64,000 nt of DNA from Flagellimonas amphidinii (GCF_013090115.1 NZ_JABFNN010000021.1:124001-188000), one strand, 5' to 3'; numbered from the stretch's first letter, positions 27,799 to 37,924 are shown. Made by a program: numbers and translations. Notes: a model not told the origin generated them from the sequence alone.

Positions 27799-30504
27799 TT
27801 ACCATTGAAGCTGAACACTACTCTTGTTCAACGGAATCCTATACGCCCCCCTGATCTTTTCGTAGGGAAGGTTTATTTCCTTGTTCACCCGTAAAAAGGC
27901 ATTCGGGGTATATTCTGTTTTGCCGTTTAATGTTAGTTCCACCGTACCCGTTTTGGTATTATAAACTACTTTTTCGAAGGTTCCAGCATCTAAAGTGAGC
28001 CACAGCTTTTGGGGTGCAATAAATAGTCTGGATCGGCCCGCCGTGGTCGGTTCGACTTCAATGATATCCCCTTGCTGTGAAAGATTCCCTCCAAAGGCCA
28101 ACCATCCCAAATCGTCATTTTGGGTCAAATAGGTGGCCTCGTTCATGGCATAGCCAAAAAAGCCCGGGCCATTATCCCCCGAAACGTAATCGATGCGCAA
28201 AGTAGAGGGATAGGAATGGAAGGCCGCTGGCATAAAGCCATTCTGGGTGATGTTGGAAATGGCGCCCAAGGCACCGCCATAGCCTACCCTAAGCAGATAC
28301 AAATCGGGGTTTTTCCGATAGGCCTTCAAAACCGGAATGGCATTCATTCCACTCCCGTAATGATGGATCTGGCGTTCTACCCTTGAGGTTTTTCCGGCCT
28401 GCCCCCCATACAGGAAATCCCAATACCTACGGGCATTGCCGTTGTAGCCCCAATGGGGTATAGAAGGCATATAGGCCAAGATGGCATCCAGGGTTACGCG
28501 CGCCTTATGGTCAAAACCAAAATAATCGCACCAGGTATATACTTCTTCCTGTCCGGTGGAGTCCCAAGGCATTTCACTACCAAAGGGATAGTCCAGTTCC
28601 TTCCACCGAGAGGCACGCTCCTTCGTGGTATTTTCCATGGTCCGGGCCATATCGGTCATGCCCTCTCGTTGTAGATCCAACAGGATTTCAAGGAAAACGG
28701 AACCTTCCATATTGCCGAACTGTGCATAGTAAGGGGCCAGCTCTACCATGGCGATTGACGTATGATAGGCCTTTTCCAAATACCATTTCCAATCGTGATT
28801 TTCCACCAAACCTTCATGATATCTGGCCAAACGGTACATTACCCAATAGGCCGCCGCCGCATGGGGATAATTGAACGATCGCCCAGGGTCGTTGGCGTGT
28901 TCTTGGTTCCAGGCACCCCATGTGTTATAGTTCAAAGTATCGCTATAGGTTCCCTTAGGCATTTTTTCAGGCTCGTAATAGAACATGCTCTTTTTTACGC
29001 CATACTTCTTGTCCCCCGAACTGTATTGCAGTCCGCCCCAAAGTGCACTGTCTATAAACTGTTCAAACTTTTTTACCTCCGATTTTTTAGGTCGAAGGAA
29101 TTGTTTCATAATGGCGGCGACCCAGCTTCCCGATCCGGCCTCGTCGCTTAATCCGGCAAACCATACGCGGCCATCTTGAGTTAGTTGTCTTTTGGCCTGA
29201 TAATCATAGGTGATTACGGAATAAGTTCGCCCAAAAGGGTCATTGGGGTCATCGAACCATTGCTCGTTGAACAAGAATTCCCCTAAATTTTCTACCACTT
29301 TTTCCCGGGATTCGATAACCTTGTAATTGATGCTCTGTTTGATACCATCGGCATAAGTAATTATGGCACATGACCTGCCCCATTGCTTTCCTTCCACTTG
29401 ATATTCCACTGCACCCGAAGCGACCTTCCCTACTTTTTTAAACTGAAGGGCTTTCTTGGGTCGTACCTCAATAGAGATCACTTCATTGGTATATTTGAGG
29501 AACAACTTCGCCTTGTCCCCTTTCGGCAATACATAGCCGGGAACCCCTATGGCAACAGGACGATTTTCCTTTTCAAGGGTTTTCTGGATATTCCTAACAT
29601 CCTCGGCAAGTACCAGTTTCAAGGAAAAGTTCCGGGTTTCATCAGCTTGCAAAAAGAGGGAGGTAGGTTGGTTCCACTGCTCCACGCCCTTCCATTCGTT
29701 CTCGGCATAGGCCTTGGAATGGGGCATCCATTCATGAAAACCTTCAAAAACAATACTTCTGGGAGTGGGGTCGTCCAATAATGGCCTATAGGCTTCAAAA
29801 GCCATATTCGCTTCGGGCAATACCAAAAGGGCCTGGCCATTTCCGTTTAATCGTTTTACCTCCAAATATCCAGCATCCAACCCTATATAAGGGTCATAAA
29901 AGACATTCTGCTTATGGGTCTCCTCCAGTGACTTGCCCTCCAAAATATTGTTGAAGACCATGGGAATGCCCAATGCTCCTATCTCTACTTTTTCCGAGGT
30001 CTTATTGGTGATGGAAAAACGCAATACCAACTGGTCATTGTGCAGTTCATAGTATCGTTTTATGGATACAGGAATGTCATTGGGCAAGGTATTGGCCAAG
30101 TCCGCTGCGGCTAGGACGGTACCCGTAGCTTCCAAAGGGGTAACGGCCTTGCGATGCGTTGCAGTGGAATAACTTTTCCATTGATCCTGTCCGGTCCTTA
30201 TTCTAAGGTTGATGTCTCCCAAATGGTACAGCCCATCCTTATCACGGATTTCCAAGCGGTCGCTCGGGGTAAAATCGAAGTTGGGGTCACTTTTGGGTCT
30301 AAGAGCAGCGACCGTTTGGGAAGCGCGCACCAATTTTAATTGGAAATCAGGAGTGTCGAATTTCTGATAGACGTCGGCAATACCCAGTGTGGATTCTTTG
30401 TCCTGGATTTCACTCCAATACCCTTTACGTTGGGCATTTATGGTTGTGATACCAGTTAAAAATATAGTAGAAAGCACCCAATATTTTATGTTCATCTTTA
30501 GCAT
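27799..30504 (-). CDS. Large secreted protein resembling DUF5695, possible (alpha/alpha)6 glycosidase
   Basis: A 901-residue secreted protein with a signal peptide ending near TTINAQ. From memory of the family it resembles DUF5695 proteins of Bacteroidota; this needs a profile search. The N-terminal half (about 20-400) looks like a galactose-mutarotase-type beta-sandwich. The C-terminal half (about 480-800) is helical with aromatic, His- and Asp-rich segments (FNYPHAAAAYWVMYRLARYH, EVYTWCDYFGFDH), as in (alpha/alpha)6 hydrolases. No catalytic residues can be assigned. It is in the same operon between DUF885 and GH43, which makes a role in glycan breakdown likely. ATG 30495 is an alternative start giving a slightly shorter signal. 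Confidence 0.7.
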   Translation of the reverse strand: MLKMNIKYWVLSTIFLTGITTINAQRKGYWSEIQDKESTLGIADVYQKFDTPDFQLKLVRASQTVAALRPKSDPNFDFTPSDRLEIRDKDGLYHLGDINLRIRTGQDQWKSYSTATHRKAVTPLEATGTVLAAADLANTLPNDIPVSIKRYYELHNDQLVLRFSITNKTSEKVEIGALGIPMVFNNILEGKSLEETHKQNVFYDPYIGLDAGYLEVKRLNGNGQALLVLPEANMAFEAYRPLLDDPTPRSIVFEGFHEWMPHSKAYAENEWKGVEQWNQPTSLFLQADETRNFSLKLVLAEDVRNIQKTLEKENRPVAIGVPGYVLPKGDKAKLFLKYTNEVISIEVRPKKALQFKKVGKVASGAVEYQVEGKQWGRSCAIITYADGIKQSINYKVIESREKVVENLGEFLFNEQWFDDPNDPFGRTYSVITYDYQAKRQLTQDGRVWFAGLSDEAGSGSWVAAIMKQFLRPKKSEVKKFEQFIDSALWGGLQYSSGDKKYGVKKSMFYYEPEKMPKGTYSDTLNYNTWGAWNQEHANDPGRSFNYPHAAAAYWVMYRLARYHEGLVENHDWKWYLEKAYHTSIAMVELAPYYAQFGNMEGSVFLEILLDLQREGMTDMARTMENTTKERASRWKELDYPFGSEMPWDSTGQEEVYTWCDYFGFDHKARVTLDAILAYMPSIPHWGYNGNARRYWDFLYGGQAGKTSRVERQIHHYGSGMNAIPVLKAYRKNPDLYLLRVGYGGALGAISNITQNGFMPAAFHSYPSTLRIDYVSGDNGPGFFGYAMNEATYLTQNDDLGWLAFGGNLSQQGDIIEVEPTTAGRSRLFIAPQKLWLTLDAGTFEKVVYNTKTGTVELTLNGKTEYTPNAFLRVNKEINLPYEKIRGAYRIPLNKSSVQLQW

Positions 30505-30566
30505 ATTAGTTTGAGAAATTTTGCAATAATCTATAGTGCAAGTGATTTTGTATAGTTTTTTGATTT

Positions 30567-32285
30567 CTATTTAAAAGCTGTAGAAAATTTCCACTTGGTT
30601 TTATAATTTTTATTCAGAGGCAGGCCTTGCATCAGGCTCCGTAATAATTCAACAGGCATTCTACCTTCTTTCATTACCCTATCATGAAACTGTTTTTCAG
30701 TCCATCCTTTTGCCAGCATTTCATTTCGAAGTGCGTAGAACTGTAATCCCCCCATCATATAGGCCAATTGATATAAAGGCGGATAATTGGTTGTAAAGGA
30801 GCGACGTACCTCAGCTTCGGCATTGGCGTACTCATGCCCAACCTCGTCCACCAATAAATCTATACACTCCTGAGGGGTCATTTCACCCAAATGAAACTTC
30901 AATGAAAATATGATTCGGGCACAACGGTGTATCCTCCAGAATAACATCCCTAATTTTTGCTCTGGGGTTTGCGGAAAATCCTTGTTCCACAAAAGAATTT
31001 CCCAGTACAACGCCCATCCTTCTGTCCAAAAAGGTGTAAAAAAAGGATCTCGGTAACTTTTATGCCTGCTTGTCATGAAGTATTGCAGGTTATGACCTGG
31101 CAAAAGCTCATGCTGTACGGTTGGGAACGAAAAATTAGGGTTATTACCGCGCATGCTCATGAGCTTGTCATCATGATCCATGTCTTGTGTAGGGTAGGAA
31201 ATACTGATATCTCTTCCCCCTGTAAAAAATGGATTGACCTTCTGACGTTCTGGGGTCATCATGATCATGCCCCAAGTTTCTTTGGCCAAATCCGGTAGGG
31301 TGATCAAATCTTTTTCTTCCACAAATTTTACCGAATGTGTGTACAAATCCATGATTGCCTGTGGTTGATCACCCGGTGGCACATATGTATTTTTGACATG
31401 ATCCAATGCAGCTTTCCAATCATCTCCATAACCCAATTCGCGGGAAGCTTTAATCATTTCATGCTTACACCATGCAAATTGTTCCTCAGCAGTTTTTATT
31501 AAGTCTTTGGGTTTATATGGAATAAATTCCATGGCCAAACTTTCATTTAAAGCATCCTCACCTATGGGTTTCCCTATAATTCCACTGCCATCATCCTTAA
31601 CACTATCTTGAGAATAATTCGTTTTCAAAAACGCTGCATAAGCGGTCAACCGTTCATTGAGCTTTTTGAAGGGTTGTTCTACCCACCAAGTAAAATCAGG
31701 GTCGTAAGAATAGTAGAAACTATAGGCTTCATCTACTCCTTTTTGAAACGAGAGTACTGCATTGGATGCTTTGTCCGCAGTTTGCCAATCCTTAAATGGC
31801 TTTGATTTTCTTACTTCCATTTCAGCTTCGATATCTTTCGATACATCTTGCATCAACTGAGCCAACGCTTTGGAATCTGGTTTTTTACCTCTTCTCCTAG
31901 CTTTGATGAAAGGCAAAATACTTTCACCAAAATTTACGACACTGGAAACTTCTTTAAAAGCACTATAATCCTGATTCAGGAAATAATCACCTTTGGTGAT
32001 TAGATTTTTCAATAAGATGTAATCCACTTTTTCTTGTTGAATGAGTGAATTGAAATCAATTGCCGCTATTTTTTCCTCCCAAGCGTCATAAAAAGAAGAA
32101 AATCTTTTATAATATTCCTGGGATTCTTTCATGATGTAAGTACGATTCAATGCTTTTCTATCTGCTTCAAATTCAGTGACAACATCGGCCAATTTGCTAG
32201 TTTGTCCAATTCCAATTGAAGTGATGCATAAAAACATCCATAACACCGTTTTTCTAAAACCCATATTTTTCAAATTATGCTTCAT
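30567..32285 (-). CDS. DUF885 zinc-peptidase-like protein, secreted
   Basis: A 572-residue secreted protein of the DUF885 family, distantly related to zinc carboxypeptidase-type enzymes. The metal motif is visible as HELLPGH (H392, E393, H398), the family's HExxPGH form, followed by E422 in TEGWALY, the probable third ligand. A signal peptide ends near GIGQTS. The family is thought to hydrolyse peptides, but few members are characterised. It is unusual among glycosidases: it follows the LamG-GH127 gene by 21 bases, so protein and sugar breakdown may be coupled. Confidence 0.85.
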   Translation of the reverse strand: MKHNLKNMGFRKTVLWMFLCITSIGIGQTSKLADVVTEFEADRKALNRTYIMKESQEYYKRFSSFYDAWEEKIAAIDFNSLIQQEKVDYILLKNLITKGDYFLNQDYSAFKEVSSVVNFGESILPFIKARRRGKKPDSKALAQLMQDVSKDIEAEMEVRKSKPFKDWQTADKASNAVLSFQKGVDEAYSFYYSYDPDFTWWVEQPFKKLNERLTAYAAFLKTNYSQDSVKDDGSGIIGKPIGEDALNESLAMEFIPYKPKDLIKTAEEQFAWCKHEMIKASRELGYGDDWKAALDHVKNTYVPPGDQPQAIMDLYTHSVKFVEEKDLITLPDLAKETWGMIMMTPERQKVNPFFTGGRDISISYPTQDMDHDDKLMSMRGNNPNFSFPTVQHELLPGHNLQYFMTSRHKSYRDPFFTPFWTEGWALYWEILLWNKDFPQTPEQKLGMLFWRIHRCARIIFSLKFHLGEMTPQECIDLLVDEVGHEYANAEAEVRRSFTTNYPPLYQLAYMMGGLQFYALRNEMLAKGWTEKQFHDRVMKEGRMPVELLRSLMQGLPLNKNYKTKWKFSTAFK

Positions 32286-32306
32286 TTACTTGTTGCTTTC
32301 TTACAC

Positions 32307-35300
32307 CTATTCCAAAGTCACATCCAAATACACTGAATGGCGGCCGTAGGTTTCATAAAAGGGCTTGAAAACAATTCCATCGACAGTGAACTCCAATTCT
32401 TTAGGGTCGCCCTGTATCGTTTTGCCCAAATCATCCTTATTTAAGGTCACTTTTCGCCACGCTGTTCTAGGCTCTGACTCTTGAGCAACCATTAAAATTG
32501 GGCCATAAAATAAGCTGGCAATGTTTTGTTGGTCCATTACTGGATCCAAGTGAAACTGAAAAGGCATTTGAACATCGATCACATCTCCATTTTTCCATGT
32601 ACGACTGAGGATTGCATAGCTTCCTGGTTCAGCTTTGATTTCTTGTTTTTCACCATTGATTTCAACCAAAAACCCTTTGGTGGCCCACTCTGGAACCCTA
32701 ATGTTAAGATTAAACTTTCCACTACCTTTAACAGTCAACTGCGTATTATCTTCCTTTGGAAAAGCAGTTTTTTGTTCTATAGTGATATTTTTCTCGGTCC
32801 ATTCTAAAGTGGAAGGGACAAAAAGATTTACATAAAGTGCTTTGTTGTCCTTGCTCCTCAAATAAATGGTATTCTGAAGTTTGGTGCTGCTCTCCAAAGC
32901 TGTTCCATTGCAGCATGTAAAGCCTTTCATATTTGGATTGCCAAAGTGTTTTACCGAACCGGGTCTTAGTGGCACGTGATAAGTATTCGCGGGACTATCT
33001 TCCGCCACTGATGCAAGAATGTGGTTATAAAGCCCTCGCTCATAATAATCCATCAATTCAGTTCGCTGGTCAAAAAGAAACAGGTTTCTGGTTAGTTTGA
33101 GCATATTATATGTAGCGCAAGTTTCATTTTGCCCACCTGATGAAAATCCGTTTTCGTAAAGTGTTGCTGGCTGGCTGATAAAACATTCAGCATTGGTCGG
33201 ATTTCTTGCTCCGGCCACACCTCCAATACTGTACATATAATCGTTCACCGTTTTATACCAAAAATTATCGGCCACGTGATAATATGCTGCTGCATTGGAG
33301 TCGCGATAAGTCTCTAAAGCGCCTACAATCTGGGGTATATGCTGATTGGCATGCAAGCCGCGGTAAGTGTCTACGTTTTTTGCCAATCCATGGGAATGTT
33401 CAGCGTCTCCGTAGAACATTTTAATATTGTCAAACAGCTTTGCTGCTTCCAAATATTTGGATTCACCGGTAAGCCTATATAATCTTGCCATAGCTTCGTT
33501 CATTCCCCCATATTCACCAGCTATGTATCTGTTCCACATGCTGATAAGGGTTTCCGTGGACAATTGGCTCAAACGTGCATGCACCCAATCTCCCATACCT
33601 TTGGTAATTTCAAGGGCTTTTTCGTTACCGCTGATTTCATAAACATCCATCAAACCTGCAAGAATTTTATGAAGTGTGTAGTAAGGTGCCCAAATTTGTG
33701 TTTTTTTGGTGCCATAGGTAGCTCCACTTTCCAACATGATAAATTGATCTGGAGGATAAGCACTGATAAATCCTTTGCCCCAGTTCCAATAATCTGTGCG
33801 AATACTATCTACACTTAACTGAGAATCATAAGCTAGTCTTCCTGGCCCTGGTGGCACGGCGGTTGGGTCAGCTACAAACTCACCCCCAGTTGTTTTGGGT
33901 TCACCGGACATTTGTGATAATTCATACAAGGTATTGACCATGTATTCCATTTTGTCCCCAAAACTTGCTTGCAACTTTTTATCATACCCCGTACTTGCAT
34001 AAGCTTGTACTATTGCAGTTAGATAATGGCCAGTGGCATGTCCGCGCAGCTTGGTTTCCTGACTATCCCATACTCCCAATGGTTCTGCTCCTTCAGGTTG
34101 TTCTTGTCCAAAAGCATCACGAAACATGTACAAAAATGCGTCTGGATTGGTCTTGGAAAGCGTACTTATAAATTTATCTCGGTTTTCAATAAACTTTGTA
34201 ACGTTTCCGTGTGTATCAGAATTCAGGGTTACCTGACCCAAGGTGAAAGCTTCAAGAGTTCTTTCTGGCATGGCTGATTTATCTGCTTCAACCACTGTTA
34301 CAATAGCTTTTGGTTTTAAATCCGTTCCAGAAATACTGCCTGTAATGGTATACTCACCTGTTTCAAGCACATCTGAATTATCGGTTGGAGCAGGCCAAAG
34401 CACCCTAACTTTTGGTCCTTTGATTCCATTGCTATAGGTTCCTTCCACAAAACGAGGCAATCTGGGAAGGTGTCCCAAAACGGTCTCTACCTTTACATCA
34501 GAAACATGGGTCAAATATTCCGTATATAATTGGGGAGTATCCTTGGAAAATTTAGGAAAATCTTCTTCTTTATTTTGTCTTTCATTTACCGTGACCTCTT
34601 CACCCTTCAAAGCATTGTAACGGATTCTATTTACCTGTTTGGTGCTCAATGGGATTCGGTAAATACGAAAGTCATGCAATTTGGCATTAAGAAAAGTTTT
34701 GTTGGAATTTATTGATTTTCCAATGTTCAACAGATTTTTCTTTGGAGTATCATTATCGAACAACTCATCCAACTCCAATTCAACATTATTGGCTTCTCCA
34801 ACTAGTTTTCCATCTACATATGTGCTCAGGGATTTTGAAGGAGTATTAAGTACAATAGCCAAATGATGCCACTTGCCAACTTCTAAATTTGAAGAACTTG
34901 TTTGATATTTTTTTTGTTTCCCTAAGTTGATTTCAACTTGGCAACCCTCTTCAATTTTTGTTCCTGTTGGGGCAACAAAAAAGTGGGATTTGGAATTTTG
35001 ACCAAAATCAAAAAAATACTGATTCTTGCGTATCGCATTTACATAAATCCAACCCGTAATACTCAGCGACTCTTCACCTATAATAGCATCTCCCGGAATG
35101 GAAACAAAAGTTGTATTGCTTTCGGATAAGGAAAGGACTTTGCCAAATTGTTCATCCTCTATAAAATTGGCCTTTGCTCCTTGTACTTTTCCATGTAAAT
35201 TATTACGTGACCAATCTTTGACACTCCCATCAAAAATATAACGGGCTATCAATCCAGTTTCCCCAATTCCATCCAATATTTGATTGCCACTTTGAGCTGA

Positions 35301-35360
35301 TATGGTGTTTACGCCCAAAAAAACCATCAAAGCGGATACTAGCCATTTGTATTGTTTCAT
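32307..35360 (-). CDS. Multi-domain GH127-like beta-L-arabinofuranosidase with LamG and Ig-like domains
   Basis: A secreted 1,017-residue enzyme. Domain order: signal peptide (to about 22), LamG/concanavalin-like domain (about 35-250, with KWHHLAIVL), a bacterial Ig-like segment (about 280-358), then a DUF1680/GH127 catalytic domain (about 370-1010). The catalytic set is E746 and C748 in GGQNETCAT, and C816/C817 in FTCCNGT. ATG 35360 is chosen because the signal peptide (MKQYKWLVS) begins there; the frame opens 48 bases earlier without a signal. It is the first gene of the second operon. It is the third DUF1680 enzyme in the window, each in a different domain setting, suggesting different linkages or positions of beta-L-arabinofuranose. 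Confidence 0.88.
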   Translation of the reverse strand: MKQYKWLVSALMVFLGVNTISAQSGNQILDGIGETGLIARYIFDGSVKDWSRNNLHGKVQGAKANFIEDEQFGKVLSLSESNTTFVSIPGDAIIGEESLSITGWIYVNAIRKNQYFFDFGQNSKSHFFVAPTGTKIEEGCQVEINLGKQKKYQTSSSNLEVGKWHHLAIVLNTPSKSLSTYVDGKLVGEANNVELELDELFDNDTPKKNLLNIGKSINSNKTFLNAKLHDFRIYRIPLSTKQVNRIRYNALKGEEVTVNERQNKEEDFPKFSKDTPQLYTEYLTHVSDVKVETVLGHLPRLPRFVEGTYSNGIKGPKVRVLWPAPTDNSDVLETGEYTITGSISGTDLKPKAIVTVVEADKSAMPERTLEAFTLGQVTLNSDTHGNVTKFIENRDKFISTLSKTNPDAFLYMFRDAFGQEQPEGAEPLGVWDSQETKLRGHATGHYLTAIVQAYASTGYDKKLQASFGDKMEYMVNTLYELSQMSGEPKTTGGEFVADPTAVPPGPGRLAYDSQLSVDSIRTDYWNWGKGFISAYPPDQFIMLESGATYGTKKTQIWAPYYTLHKILAGLMDVYEISGNEKALEITKGMGDWVHARLSQLSTETLISMWNRYIAGEYGGMNEAMARLYRLTGESKYLEAAKLFDNIKMFYGDAEHSHGLAKNVDTYRGLHANQHIPQIVGALETYRDSNAAAYYHVADNFWYKTVNDYMYSIGGVAGARNPTNAECFISQPATLYENGFSSGGQNETCATYNMLKLTRNLFLFDQRTELMDYYERGLYNHILASVAEDSPANTYHVPLRPGSVKHFGNPNMKGFTCCNGTALESSTKLQNTIYLRSKDNKALYVNLFVPSTLEWTEKNITIEQKTAFPKEDNTQLTVKGSGKFNLNIRVPEWATKGFLVEINGEKQEIKAEPGSYAILSRTWKNGDVIDVQMPFQFHLDPVMDQQNIASLFYGPILMVAQESEPRTAWRKVTLNKDDLGKTIQGDPKELEFTVDGIVFKPFYETYGRHSVYLDVTLE

Positions 35361-35428
35361 AATCCTATTTCCAAATCCAATATTCATCACTTCTCTTACT
35401 ATTATCATTTATGTGATTTTATGCTTAC

Positions 35429-36186
35429 TCAATCGTAAATCTCCTCCCAAGAGAGTGGATCAACTTTTAATAGGTGTTTCACAAAAAATCCTTGCACTTA
35501 CGTTCACCATATTCACCTCCAGAAGAATGTCCCATTCCTGGAATGGTGACCAATTCAAAGTTTTTGTCGGCCTTTATCAATGCATTCGCAAATTGCAATG
35601 TGGAAGCTGGATCGACATTTTCATCAACCTCTCCTAAAATAAGCATAAGATTCACTGGTTTTAAATAATCCCTAAATCGTAATGTGGGTTGAAACTGTTC
35701 CGAAGGACTGGATTCCACAAAATAAATCTTGCGATTATCACTTGGCCTTACTTTATAGGCAATTATTTTTTCTCCGTCCGGTGACCATTTTAAATATGAC
35801 GAGTAGAAAAATCCTGGGAATCCGGCGTAGCATAGTTGGCTTTCTTCTTGGGTGGAATTGTTCTTGATATATATATTGGTGTTTTTAATATAAGCGGTCG
35901 ATAAGGAATCTGGGGAAACCACCGGGGGATTAGTGGTTTCATCAAATATGTTTCCCCAATATCCCCAATCTCTGCGCTTTTTTGTTTCAATTTTTTCAAC
36001 AATCTTTAGAACGTTGCTTGCTGGTCTATAGGATAGTTTTACTGTATCATAAATGAACTTATCCTTAAATAGGGAATCTATGGCAATAGCCTGTTTATAC
36101 TCTTTTAAAATTCCTTGCCCAAAAGCGGCAAACGAATTTATAAGTATAAAAAACACACTTATTTTTTTGAAAAAAAAATCCATCAT
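35429..36186 (-). pseudogene. Decayed S9 family peptidase (large internal deletion plus frameshift)
   Basis: The frame begins with a signal peptide and pieces of a DPP4-type beta-propeller ([19 protein letters not shown]). It then passes from [10 protein letters not shown] directly into the extreme C-terminus of an S9 peptidase ([14 protein letters not shown], then PGMGHSSGG with the catalytic His). The nucleophile Ser region (GxSxGG) and most of the alpha/beta-hydrolase domain, several hundred residues, are missing. Near the end the reading frame stops at 35479. One extra T in a run of six at about 35486-35491 would restore KDFFVKHLL to the natural stop at 35429. Both lesions indicate a non-functional gene. 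Confidence 0.85.
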
Positions 36187-36317
36187 TAGAATATCATTAA
36201 AGCTATTGATTATACCTCAGCCCACCTCGGTTCATATTAACCAATACTGATAATATATTAACATTAACACAGGAAAAACCGCCAAAAAGGTGCGATTATT
36301 AACCAAATACAAAAAAA

Positions 36318-36352
36318 TGGGTACTGTTGTGAATCATCAGCAACAATACCCA
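36318..36352 (-). terminator. Intrinsic terminator after the aldehyde dehydrogenase
   Basis: A 12-base stem (36318-36329 with 36341-36352) has one mismatch and an 11-base loop. On the minus strand it is followed by seven T. It ends the dapA-like/aldehyde dehydrogenase transcript. Confidence 0.75.
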
Positions 36353-36374
36353 AGTTTTGTATAACCTAATAAAA

Positions 36375-37898
36375 CTAATCTTTAAGGGAGTTAGGCAATA
36401 AAGCCTCTGGAAAAGATTGATAACATACTGGTCTTACCCATCTTTTAATAGCATGTGTACCTACTGCTGTAAATCTGGAATCCGTAGATGCAGGATAAGG
36501 TCCTCCGTGTTGCATAGAGGCACAAACCTCTACCCCTGTAGGCACACCATTGTAGATAATTCTACCCACCCTATTGACAAGGGCATCCATGATTTCATCC
36601 AAATTGAGACTATCGTTCTCCTCTGCAATCAAAGTTCCTGTCAACTGACCTTCAAGGCCTTCGATAACCGCAACAAGTTCTGCTTCGTCCTTACAACGCA
36701 CTACCAAGGAAAAAGGTCCAAAAACCTCTTGATGCGTTTCAGGATTCATCAAAAAATCTTCTCCTGAAATAGTTGCAACCTGGGATGCGGCATAATTGTC
36801 CTCAACCTCCGTTGTAATCCTAGCAACACTTTCAACCCCTTGTTGCGCAATAATATTGGCACCATTTGTATCAAATCCCTTTTTAATATTGGGGTGAAGC
36901 ATACATTGCGATGTGATGGCAGTAGTTTTAATTCCCAAATCATCTATGAAAGATTGAGTTCCTTCACTATCAATCGTCAACAAAAGTCCTGGATTGGTAC
37001 AAAATTGACCGGTCCCCAAAGTAATAGATGCAGCATACGTATCTGCAATTTCACTTGCTCTTTTTGAAATAGCATCAGGGGTAATTACGACTGGGTTTAT
37101 GCTTCCCATCTCGGCAAAAACCGGAATAGGTTCCTTTCGCTGGGCAGCCAAATCAAAAAGGGCACGCCCTCCTCTTATACTTCCAGTAAAACCTACGCCT
37201 TTTACTTTGGGGTGTTTCACCAAGGTAATTCCGGGCTCAACCCCTCCATTAACACTTGAAAAAACTCCGTTGGGCATACCAGTTGCTTTGGCTGCTTTAA
37301 TGATAGCTGAAGCCACCAATTCTGAAGTACCGGCATGCATTGGATGTGATTTTAATATAACTGGACAACCAGCGGCCAACGCACTTGCAGTATCGCCTCC
37401 AGCAGTGGAATAAGCCAAAGGAAAGTTACTTGCCCCAAAAACAGCGATTGGGCCTAAAGGAATTACAGTTTTTCTATGGTCAAATTTGGGGAATGGCTCT
37501 CTTTTAAGGTCAGCTTCATCAATTGTATTGCCTCTCCAATCTTCATTGGAAATTAGCTCAGCAAAAGACCTTAATTGAAAGACGGTTCTTCCCCTTTCTC
37601 CTTTAGCTCTGCCTTCTGGGAGTCCAGATTCTGACATATACATCTCCACCAGCTCTTGGTTCAGTTCCATAATACCATCGGCAATGGCATTTAAGAATGC
37701 CGCTCTTTGCGTTCCAGAAACTCGTCTAAACTTCTTAAAAGCCTCCCAAGCCAACTCTGCGGCTTCCTCCACTTCATCATTTGTGGCCTCAAAAAAAGAT
37801 ATTGGGTTTTCTATATTCAGCTTTGGGTTTATTGTTTTAAAAACAACATCACCCTTTGCACTAGCTGTTTCTCCAATAAAGTTCTTTCCAGTTATCAT
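36375..37898 (-). CDS. Aldehyde dehydrogenase, probable 2-oxoglutarate semialdehyde dehydrogenase
   Basis: A cytosolic NAD(P)-dependent aldehyde dehydrogenase of 507 residues. Catalytic residues are C300 in GTGQFCTNPG and E263 in FAEMGSINP; the nucleotide-binding K183 is in ILKSHPMHAG. The sequence fits the alpha-ketoglutarate semialdehyde dehydrogenase group that ends oxidative pentose or hydroxyproline pathways. Its immediate upstream partner is a DapA-family enzyme (26-base gap), exactly the pair that converts 2-keto-3-deoxy-pentonate, or pyrroline-4-hydroxy-2-carboxylate, to 2-oxoglutarate. The hydroxyproline reading fits the AraC neighbour better, but the epimerase and the dehydrogenase of that pathway are not in the window. 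Confidence 0.85.
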   Translation of the reverse strand: MITGKNFIGETASAKGDVVFKTINPKLNIENPISFFEATNDEVEEAAELAWEAFKKFRRVSGTQRAAFLNAIADGIMELNQELVEMYMSESGLPEGRAKGERGRTVFQLRSFAELISNEDWRGNTIDEADLKREPFPKFDHRKTVIPLGPIAVFGASNFPLAYSTAGGDTASALAAGCPVILKSHPMHAGTSELVASAIIKAAKATGMPNGVFSSVNGGVEPGITLVKHPKVKGVGFTGSIRGGRALFDLAAQRKEPIPVFAEMGSINPVVITPDAISKRASEIADTYAASITLGTGQFCTNPGLLLTIDSEGTQSFIDDLGIKTTAITSQCMLHPNIKKGFDTNGANIIAQQGVESVARITTEVEDNYAASQVATISGEDFLMNPETHQEVFGPFSLVVRCKDEAELVAVIEGLEGQLTGTLIAEENDSLNLDEIMDALVNRVGRIIYNGVPTGVEVCASMQHGGPYPASTDSRFTAVGTHAIKRWVRPVCYQSFPEALLPNSLKD

Positions 37899-37924
37899 TG
37901 TCTTTTATATGTTTTCGTAGTAAG

